DNA of 24,318 nucleotides from assembly GCA_003427395.1 (NCBI GenBank), contig BFEA01000374.1, positions 1,521,458-1,545,775 of the forward strand, written 5' to 3'. The position numbers were made by a program, and so were the translations under genes. Within the stretch, counting starts at the first letter, position 1; every line of letters begins with the position of its first letter. This stretch comes from Chara braunii (lineage: Eukaryota > Streptophyta > Charophyceae > Charales > Characeae). Shown here piece by piece: positions 17,177 through 24,318 of this stretch. The notes under the pieces are model-generated. The model was not told the origin of the DNA and ran no database searches. It saw only the letters and a program-made list of their open reading frames with translations.

Positions 17177-18661
17177 GAACTTACTTGCTGGCGAGAGGTG
17201 TTAGTCACCCTAAACTTAATTCCAATTAGGTTAGGGCGAACCTAATCTCGGATTAGGGTTGGAAGTTAGGGTTAAGTGGGGCAGTGAGGTATGTGGATAC
17301 TGCCCCCACCTGGTTAGGTCATGTAGGGTCGACATTTGACCTGACCAGGTTGACTGAGTGAATGGATGGGGTGGCGAGACACAAAGGAGGCTGATTGGAG
17401 TAAGCGAGAGGGAGTAGAGAGTGAGAGGTACTCGCACCTGGAATCTGCACTTCAAGAAGAAATTGAGTGACTTTTGGGCTTCTCCTCAAGAGGGAGACTT
17501 GATCGAAGGCTGCCATATCTGCATCGAAGAGCTGCAACTTGCTACTTTGGTCTTCAGACATTGACGGGGGATCCGGCTTGGCAACAGCGGTGTAGGAAGG
17601 CCCTCTTAGTCATGCTAGGACACTTCGTGTGGTGGTAGCTAGGGGTCAGGAGGACTTATGAGAGGGGGGTGAGTCGTTATCCATCTTTGGAGGCCGGGCC
17701 TCACAGGTAAGTGTCGTGTGACCTGGGTATGCCCGCAGGAGGTTGCTTGGTGCTTCATGGCCTGTTGGGGTGTGTTGGGCTCTCCTCCTCTTCTCTGCGG
17801 TATTGGCTGTGTGTGTGAGCATGTGGATTGCTTCCTCACCTGATGGATGGATGGATGATGTATCTATTCTAAATGACATATCTTTCTACGGTGCAATGTC
17901 TTTTCATTTCCAAATGGCTGTAGGGGTAAGTTCTTGCTGAAAGTTGTCTTTTCCTTTTCAGTACGGTAGAGGCAGTTTGGAACCGACTTGGTACCCCTAT
18001 CACATTGGTCTTGGTCCACAACCTACTTGGGACCCCTCGGGACCCAATGGAACCAGGCCCAACGGGATAGGACCTTTCGGGCCAAAATCTGTTGCCGCCA
18101 GTGCTTCTCTTTGTTGTGCTGAACTTGGGGGGACATACAGCTAGCAAGGGCATTCCTTTCAAGGGGATCTTGACTGGTCTTACCGCCTGTTAGCACATAC
18201 TGCCTCGCTTCTGGCACGGCGACCGTCTGCACCCCTCGAAATCTCCATTGCTGCAATTAGTTTTCTTCGGCTGATTTATTGTGATACATGTCCCTTGTCA
18301 GGTTAGACAAGAGGGGATCTCCAACTAATCTGATCGGGCCCGTTCTATAAGTCAGTCCTCTCTTTCGTTTCATTTTTTTTTCATTTTTTTTTATTTTGCT
18401 GCGTGCCATTCTCTGAGTCCAAATGAATCGTCGCTCCGACTAGGAGTTCTACCTTCTTCTCTGTGTGATTTTCTGGTTGGTTCTTTCATCTGAACTATCA
18501 ATGTCCGGCATTGAGACGCGTGTGCGCAAACAGCGAGAAGAGAGAGAAGGGAGAGAGGTGTTCTATTTGAGAGTGTGACGAAGGGCAAGAGGAGTGTTCG
18601 TCCAAACGTAAGGAGAGAGCGGACCCCTCTTGAGAGATCTACTAACACCCCTTCCTCCGGC
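17177..18661 (+). other. Retrotransposon leader, non-coding
   Basis: About 1.5 kb lie between the primer-binding site and the gag start, with no supported gene. It contains an 8-bp hairpin at 17225-17246 amid four TTAGGG-like strings, a (GGAT)n stretch near 17842-17860, and a candidate intron at 17707-17961. The packaging signal would be expected here, but I cannot identify it. Confidence 0.6.
17707..17961 (+). other. Candidate spliceosomal intron in leader
   Basis: CAG|GTAAGT at 17704-17712 is a full-consensus donor. A pyrimidine tract (TTGTCTTTTCCTTTTCAG) ending at 17961 is a strong acceptor, and a CTGAA string about 22 bases upstream could be a branch site. The enclosed 255 bp are T-rich, as in plant introns. 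Splicing itself is unproven. Confidence 0.4.
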
Positions 18662-20206
18662 ATGGCGGACATCACATCTGCCCAATGGCATGCCATGCTG
18701 AACGCAGCGGACGAGAACGAGAAACCGTTCTTCCAAAAGCTTTATGACGACGTCGTGCAGAGGGAAAGGGAGGAAGAGGCAGCAGCCAGAGCCACGAGCA
18801 TTGCTGATCAAGAGGCTCTCCTTCGGATCCCGGAAGCCAATGATGACCGGTTCCAGGAGAGATTAGTTGCTATCGTAGCAGCCTTGGTTCGACTGCGGAC
18901 CTTGGAAGACGTTGAGTCCCATGTGACAACACTAGAGCAGCGAAACCAAGAGTTGCAGGTTGAGATACTCAGCCTCAAACAGTCCCAACTGTCTGCCCCC
19001 CGCCCTCCTAACCCTCGACCTGCTGCAGTCCCAGTCTCTCAATCTAACACAGTCCTCATGGCAAGAGCAAGTGGAACTGTGACGAGCGCAGGAACCGGTG
19101 CCAGCTCCTCGAGCGGCAGCGCCGGCAATTCTGCACTAGTCATAGTCCCAAATGCAGGGACATCAGCCCAAAACGCCACAGTCCTTACTAGCGTTCAGTA
19201 CAGCGGTCCCGTAGTGGACAAGCGGGCGGCCACCTTGCCGTCCAAGTACGACGAGAAAGCGGATATCACCTCTTGGATTAGTTCCATGCGCTCATACTTC
19301 GAGGTCTAGCGGACACCGCAGAAAGACCGAAGCATGATCATGGGCACTAATATTGAGCCCGCCGTACGGAATCACATTGAGCTCCAAGCTGTTGCTGCAG
19401 GTTATGAAAGAATTGACCTAACCGAGTGGCTGAAAGTAACTCCTGTACGCGCGCTTGAGGATCTTCTCATCACACGGTACCAAGATAAGCATGCTGCGCT
19501 CAAGGCTAGGCTGAAGCTTGAGGCCCTCAAGGGCCAAACATGGAGGTCCTCCATGCAGGCTTTGGAACAACACTTGACTGGTTTATTCACCACTCTAGAT
19601 CTGGGAATGACCGACGTGTCTTGTATGGATATAGTCATGGGAGTGGCCCCTAAGGAATACCTCTCCCTGTTGGCACTCAAAGACCATACCACCTGGCGAG
19701 AGCTCATGACGGATCTAGTCAACCTAGAGGCCAAGAACCTCGCCAGGCGTAAGAAGGCGCCCGCTGCAGGTGGAAAACCACAACGCACGCGGTATGGAAG
19801 CAGCAACCAGCTTGCCCTGCATGAACATCGGGAGGTTGAAGATCAATCCTACGCGGATGATCTGTCTCTAGATGACGATCTAGAGCCGGACTCCAATATG
19901 GGCTGTTCCACATCAGTCATTGAGTCTGACGAAAACGAAGACGAAAAACTTAATGCGTTTAAAAAGATTGCTTCAAACAAGGGGCCTAACCGTGGTTCGG
20001 GTAAGGGAACTATTGTCCACCTCCCCAAGAATGCGAAGATCCCTGAGAAACCGGAGGACGCATCTACCAAGCCTTGGGAAGCCCTCCGTATCAGTCAAAA
20101 GGAATGGGAAAGAAGATCTAAACTGCACATATGNTTGCATTGTCAAAAGCCTGGGCATGCTGTGCAGGACTGTTATAGACTTCAGGGAAACGGGCAAAGG
20201 GCGTAG
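18662..20206 (+). pseudogene. gag: gag polyprotein, one in-frame TAG
   Basis: Gag would form the virus-like particle and bind the element RNA. I choose the ATG at 18662 (GGC-ATGG); an in-frame Met at 18575 is possible. Residues about 62-108 are rich in heptad-like Leu/Glu/Gln (LEDVESHVTTLEQRNQELQV) and probably form a coiled coil, followed by a Pro/Ser/Ala-rich linker. The capsid-like part begins near KYDEKADITSWISSMRSYFEV and is interrupted by TAG at 19307-19309 (codon 216). The same frame then continues through LTEWLKVTPVRALEDLLITRY and a Lys-rich region to a CCHC knuckle (C-x2-C-x4-H-x4-C, residues 491-504). The first knuckle Cys is encoded by TGN, with the N at 20134. The frame ends with TAG at 20204-20206, inside the overlap with the protease frame. 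The length of about 514 residues is normal for this class. Confidence 0.82.
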
Positions 20207-21150
20207 AGGAGTCATCAGCACTCCCTACAACAAGGGAAGTTGGAACATCAGTTGCAGGCCCCTCCGATGAGCCTGAATCTAATCAACAACCTACTCTTAA
20301 AGCCCGGAACGACGTTGAATCCAAGGCTGTTGCGATTCATGTGCTATACACCGAGCCTTGGGAGGAGTCTAAGGAAGTTGACTTTCACGCTCACATGGAA
20401 CATTGGCTGCAGCTCAAGCAGCAACGCCGTATTCAAAGGAGTGTGGAGCTAACCTTCTTTAAATTGCTCATTAACCGCCGATACATCCGCGTGCTGATTG
20501 ATAGTGGTTCAACCACTAATTTCTTTTCTCCTAACGGGATTCATAAGGCGGGCATGGGAATGAAGCAAGTGGAATTGCATAACCCTTGTCAGACCCAGGT
20601 GGGCAACCAAGAGGTTGTCACCTCCACACATGTTGTCAAAGGTGTGCGCGTCACCTTTGACAAGGACCGCACTATCACACATGAGCTCAACTTTTATGTC
20701 ATGGACAAGTGTCTGTTCCACGCGGTCATTGGCTTGGGCTGGTTAAAGGCTCATTGCCTAAGGACCACGTGCCCGGACAATCAGTTCGTGGTGCGCGATG
20801 CCAAGGGGAACGAACGTACCGTCTTATTGGATGAGACTCTTCTAAGTGCAAACAAATTCTGCAAATCAGTGCGCAGGCGCAAGGAAGCTGAGCATGTACA
20901 TATAGCTCTTGTAAAGCCTCTCCATGTGCCTTCTACTTTTGCTGCGTTTTCTACCTCGATAAGGAATTCTACTTCTACCACCTCTACTTTTATTTCATCT
21001 ACTTCTACTGTGGATAATCCTTCTACTTCAGATCCAAGTACTTCGAATCCAGTTGTAATTGCTGTAAATTCTCAATCTGATTTTCTTTCTCCTGATGAGG
21101 ATGATCCTCCACCAGAAGTCCCAACAAACATTCGTCGTCTATTAGATTGA
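20179..21150 (+). pseudogene. pro: pol: retropepsin-like protease and linker
   Basis: This aspartic protease would cleave the polyprotein. The frame is open from 20179, after a TAG at 20176, and is -1 relative to gag, with 28 bases of overlap. The catalytic motif IRVLIDSGSTTNFF lies at about 20485-20526, followed by the flap-like region and AVIGLGWLKAH near 20727, typical of retrotransposon proteases. The last 70 residues or so are a Ser/Thr-rich linker encoded by TCT/ACT-rich DNA near 20935-21050. There is no Met at the start, consistent with translation by frameshifting from gag. It ends at an in-frame TGA (21148-21150) in the segment that normally leads into reverse transcriptase, and the same frame resumes immediately, so the stop looks like a point lesion. 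Confidence 0.8.
20185..20228 (+). promoter_or_regulatory. Candidate -1 ribosomal frameshift site (GGGAAAC plus hairpin)
   Basis: G-GGA-AAC at 20185-20191 is an X-XXY-YYZ slippery heptamer in the gag frame, and a -1 slip there enters the protease frame. Eleven bases downstream, GTAG (20203-20206) and GGAGT (20208-20212) pair with ACTCC (20220-20224) and CTAC (20225-20228). This makes a 9-bp stem with one bulged A and a 7-base loop; the gag stop codon lies inside the stem. The spacer is slightly longer than the usual 5-9 bases. A one-base deletion in a once-continuous gag-pol frame is the competing explanation. Confidence 0.45.
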
Positions 21151-22422
21151 TTCCTTGAAGTTATGGTCGAACCTCGTGGAGTTCCCGAGCGTCCGGTCAA
21201 ACACAAGATCGAGATAATAGAAGGGAGTGTTCCTCCAAAGGGTTGCGTCTACCGTATGGGACAAGGCGAGTTGGAGGAGTTGAGGAGGCAGATTGATGAC
21301 ATGATCGACCGTGGATGGACTGGGCCTAGTGAGTCTGAGATCGGTGCACCTGTTCTGTTTGTGCCAAAGAAAGGAGGCAAACTTCGGATGTGCATTGACT
21401 ATCGTGGCCTAAACTGTATCACCCAAAAGAACGCGTATCCCTTGCCTCATATAGATGATTTGCTAGATGCTGCAGGTGGGTGCAAGGTCTTCTCCAAGAT
21501 CGACCTCAAGTCTGGCTACCACCAGATTGAAGTTGATCCGAGTGACCAGCACAAAACTGCATTCAAAACACGCGATGGGCTGTACGGATTCATCGTTATG
21601 CTCTTCGGTCTTACGAATGCGCCAGCCACATTTCGGTGCCTCATGGACAAGGTACTCCGCCATCAACTCAACAGGTTTGTGGTTGTGTACCTTGACGATA
21701 TCCTGATTTTCAGCAAGCCCATGGAAGAGCACGTCAAGCACCTTGAGGAGGTCTTGCAAGTCCCCAAGGAGGCACAACTGCACCTCAACTTAGAGAAATC
21801 AGAGTTTGGAAGGGACAACGTCATCTATCTTGGGCACCGGTTGTCTGCAAACGGCCTTGAGCCGGAGGCAACCAAGGTTGAGGTCATACGAAATTGGCCT
21901 CAACCAGCAAACGTACACGAACTGCGTTCTTTTTTTGGTTTGGCCTCATACTACCGAAAGTTTGTGCCTAAATTTTCTGTCATTGCTCACCCACTCTCGA
22001 GACTAACAAGTAAGAATGTTGCTTATGCGTGGTGTGAGACATGTGAGACTGCGTTCCAAGCCATGAAAAAGGCATTAATGAGTCATCATGTGCTTCGCAT
22101 TGCGGATCCCAACCTCACACTCGTAGTCACTACGGCCGCAAGCCAGTTTGGGATTGGTGCAGTGCTGCAACAAGATGATGGTGATGGTCTGCATCCGCTC
22201 GAGTATTACAGCAAACGCGTGCCCAGCCACAAGGTAGCTACCTCCACGTACATGCGTGAGCTCTACGCCTTGTGCGAGGCGCTCGCATATTGGAAGCACT
22301 ACCTCTTGGGTCGTCACTTCAAGGTCTACTCAGATCATCAGACCTTGCGGTGGATTCAGACACAAACTAAACTCTCTCCTACACTGACCCGCTGGTTGCA
22401 TGACCCGCTAGTTTTGAGTTGA
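21151..22422 (+). pseudogene. pol: pol: reverse transcriptase and RNase H
   Basis: The frame continues directly from the protease after the TGA; the first Met is at 21163 (numbering from there). It copies element RNA into DNA. RT is recognisable throughout: GVPERPVKHKIEI (6-18), WTGPSESEIGAPVLFVPKK (48-66), MCIDYRGLN (76-84), FSKIDLKSGYHQ with catalytic D114, FGLTNAPATF (148-157) and YLDD with D178/D179, so the RT triad is intact. The connection region includes GLASYYRKFV. RNase H follows, with YMRELYAL (E366) and YSDHQTLRW (D391), but the first catalytic Asp position reads TTAAS with Ala325 (GCC at 22135-22137). The frame is lost near 22402-22406, just after TRWLH, and the rest of RNase H continues in another frame. 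This equals loss of one base (or gain of two). Confidence 0.9.
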
Positions 22423-23450
22423 AACACAAGAAAGGTTGTTATAACCGTGTTGCTGACGCCCTATCACGCCATCCTGAGTTTTTGACTTGCCTTGTGGGTT
22501 CGTATGACCTCCGAAGGAAACTGAAGGAGGATCTGGTCGAACACACCGCCAAGGATCCGGACCTTAGTCTCATCCTTGAGCAGCTCAAGGCTGACCCTAA
22601 CAGTCAGCCTGATTTTCATGAATGCGAGGGTCTTGTATTCCGTCGGTATGGGAAGTTTGATCGCTTGTGTGTACCCAACCATGCGCCTCTCCGAACCCAT
22701 TTCTTGGATTTGGCACATGGTCGGAGTGGACATTTCGGCTTTGAGAAGACTTATGGAAGTCTTATGCAGCAGTTTGATTGGCCAAGGATGAAAGGATCTG
22801 CTCAGAAATTTATTGTTGAACATCAAGTATGTCAAAGAATCAAGGTCCACAGGCATAAGCCTTATGGCCTGCTGAGACCCCTCCCCATTCCTAATGGACC
22901 CGGTGAGTCGATTTCCATCGACTTCACGGACATGGGAAAGGTGAGTGAGGTAGGGGATTCACAAGTCATGGTCATCGTGGACCGTTTCTCCAAATTTCTG
23001 AACTTGATTCCTTTCCCTCCTCATGCCCCAACAAAGCTTGTCATCGAAGAGTTCCATCAGCAGTATATTCTGCAGTATGGCCAACCGAAAACCATTGTGA
23101 GTGATCGGGACACCCGATTCATTAGTAAAGATTGGAAGGACTTCACTTCTCACATCTACGACATTAAACTCAACAAGACTTCTGGTCGACACCCCGAAGC
23201 CAATGGACTGGCTGAGGAGATCAACCAGACTGTCATCCAACTACTTCACGCATTGATTGTGCCAGATCAGAACACGTGGAACAAGGAGTTGCACAAAGTG
23301 AAGGGACTGTACAACAATTCCATTCACTCTGCAACTGGTGTGACACCAAACCAGTTGCAATACGGATGGCCGATGCGTAATCCCCTCTCCTATCTGTTCC
23401 CCAAACGATCACCTGGTTTGATGCCCGGCATGCCTGGCTACAATGCCTAG
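22404..23450 (+). pseudogene. int: pol: RNase H end and integrase
   Basis: Integrase inserts the DNA copy. The frame picks up at 22404 with SFELKHKKG and VADALSRHPEF, the normal RNase H/integrase junction; residue numbers below count from the codon at 22419. The zinc-binding domain has H100 and H105 (H-x4-H) and C138, but the first Cys position is His135 (CAT, 22821-22823). The catalytic core has D168 (SIDFTD), D229 (VSDRDTRF) and E266 (NGLAEEINQ), with 36 residues between the last two by my count rather than the usual 35. TSGRHPEANG precedes the Glu. The segment SATGVTPNQLQYGWPMRNPL follows. It ends at an in-frame TAG (23448-23450) after GMPGYNA, and the same frame continues beyond it. Confidence 0.88.
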
Positions 23451-23651
23451 TACTCACGCTTGCTCAAAGTTGTTATTGCAGCCATGAACAAGCGCCAACA
23501 TGCCATGATCAAACATACTCACAAGTTGCGCAAAGAAGCAAAATTCAAAGTAGGGGATTATGTTTGGGTCAAAATGTCTGGGTTTTTTTATGAAGAGGGC
23601 GTATCACGAAAGCTTCTTCCATTGTACTATGGCCCAGTAGCGGTAGGATAG
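23451..23651 (+). pseudogene. pol 3' end fragment (post-integrase), truncated
   Basis: In frame with integrase after the TAG. The fragment reads YSRLLKVVIAAMNKRQ, then KFKVGDYVWVKMS and RKLLPLYYGP, which is the conserved GPY/F-type module that follows integrase and, in chromoviruses, precedes a chromodomain. Element-derived coding ends at about 23630, where the sequence jumps into the middle of the LTR; the frame then runs only a few codons into LTR sequence before TAG. Any chromodomain, 3' untranslated region and polypurine tract are absent. Confidence 0.8.
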
Positions 23652-24318
23652 CGGTAGGCCGGTACCAGTCCAAGTAGCCCGGGTCTAGGGCCTGTACGGA
23701 GGATAGCAGAGCCTGCAATGATGTTTCCCTCCGAAAGGGAGGAGGTACCGGTTGCTGGGAGGCCGCTCGACCTAGGAAGTCACCGCCCAGGAGGCCGGTA
23801 GGCCGCTATATCTCCAGGAAGAGCAAAGAGCTCTTCCTCATTTGCGGTGTGCAAGGATTGGCGANATGCTGCTGGAGCACAGCGNTNGAGGAGACAGCGC
23901 TGCTTGGAGGTNAAGGGNNGNTGGAGCTCAGCCTGGCTATGGNGAGCAGTCCAGCTTGAGGAGGAGGAAGAAGGNGGTGAGGTAGGAGAGTGGCGAGGCA
24001 CCTACCTGGCTATGGTGGACACCGTCTTCAACACCTTGTTGGGCGCTGCATCTGGAAGGCCCCAGTTGGGGTAGTGTTGCACCAAGGAAGCTCGAGGCAG
24101 GTCAGGCATGGCGGACCGGTCAGCAGCGGCATAGCTGCTTTGGGTTGTCCTTTGGATATCAGCGCAGCACCATAGCTGCTTGGGTTGTCCTTGGACATCA
24201 GCGCAGCACCATAGCTGCTTTGGGTTGTCCTTTGGACATCAGGGCAAGGCCCTCATTACTCCGCCATAGCCTATGCATGAGAGAGGAGGCTGAAGGAGGG
24301 AAGCCATAGCTATGGTGG
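23631..24318 (+). repeat. 3' LTR, missing its first 405 bp, continues past window
   Basis: Matches 16146-16833 at a constant offset of 7485 to the last base of the window, with 9 substitutions and no indels apart from N positions. Nine Ns lie between 23865 and 23975. The part equivalent to 15741-16145, including the LTR start, is absent and the sequence joins pol directly. Confidence 0.93.

Larger units (their letters stand above)
15741..24318 (+). mobile_element. Ty3/gypsy LTR retrotransposon, defective, runs off window
   Basis: The order is LTR, primer-binding site, gag, protease, reverse transcriptase, RNase H, integrase, partial LTR; protease-RT-RH-integrase order defines the Ty3/gypsy superfamily. 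A direct repeat of at least 688 bp (16146-16833 with 23631-24318, exact offset 7485, no net indel) identifies the LTRs. They differ at 9 of about 676 non-N positions (about 1.3%), implying a fairly young insertion. Coding is broken at 19307, 21148, about 22404 and 23448, and the 3' end of pol plus the first 405 bp of the 3' LTR are missing. Post-integrase residues resemble elements that carry a chromodomain, but that part is deleted. The target-site duplication cannot be checked because the element's end is outside the window. Confidence 0.9.

Noticed and set aside
22402-22420. Programmed frameshift in RNase H
   Set aside because: No X-XXY-YYZ heptamer in phase and no such shift is expected within RNase H; a simple indel explains it.

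Overview
The window is eukaryotic nuclear DNA, most likely from a green plant lineage (a charophyte alga or an early land plant is my best guess). The right third holds a Ty3/gypsy LTR retrotransposon. It has a TGT...ACA LTR and a primer-binding site resembling the plant initiator-Met tRNA site. There are no rRNA, tRNA, CRISPR or bacterial-style genes. The assembly is imperfect: there is one 262-base gap and a scatter of single Ns inside repeats.

Region 1 (1-2505) has no gene I can support. Region 2 (2506-6009, minus strand) is a head-to-tail array of four related but strongly diverged genes of about 250-263 codons. I do not recognise the family. Each gene starts with Met in an A/G-N-N-ATGG context, and the copies share an ordered set of motifs: an N-terminal Pro motif, a W/E/W motif, G-x-(L/V)-Y-L-S-x-G-G, a GPF-x-G motif, and a C-terminal Arg...(Y/F)(L/I)...L(F/Y) motif followed in three copies by a charged tail. 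Spacers are only 63, 172 and 144 bp. Every copy carries at least one frameshift or stop in this assembly. Regions 6010-9590 hold no complete gene; a 70-codon protein-like fragment lies at 7312-7521.

Region 3 (about 9.5-15.7 kb) is pyrimidine-rich non-coding DNA built from repeats in the order R1-R2-gap-R3-R4, where R3 resembles R1 and R4 resembles R2. The repeats are full of perfect or near-perfect hairpins. Corresponding hairpins in different copies often differ by changes on both arms that keep the pairing. Minisatellites, a 43-bp tandem duplication and a CT/T-rich tract around the gap lie in the same region.

Region 4 (15741 to the window end) is the retrotransposon, inserted next to R4: 5' LTR (15741-17162), primer-binding site, a 1.5-kb leader with a candidate intron, gag with a CCHC knuckle, protease, reverse transcriptase/RNase H, integrase, the start of the post-integrase region, then a jump into the middle of the 3' LTR. 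The two LTR parts differ at 9 of about 676 comparable bases, so the insertion is fairly young. The copy is nevertheless defective: three in-frame stops, a frame change in RNase H, an Ala in place of an RNase H catalytic Asp, a His in place of an integrase zinc Cys, and a 3' deletion. The gag-to-protease frame change coincides with a correctly phased GGGAAAC heptamer followed by a hairpin, so it may be programmed -1 frameshifting rather than damage.

The two strongest leads for something undescribed are the four-gene paralogue array and the hairpin-bearing repeats.
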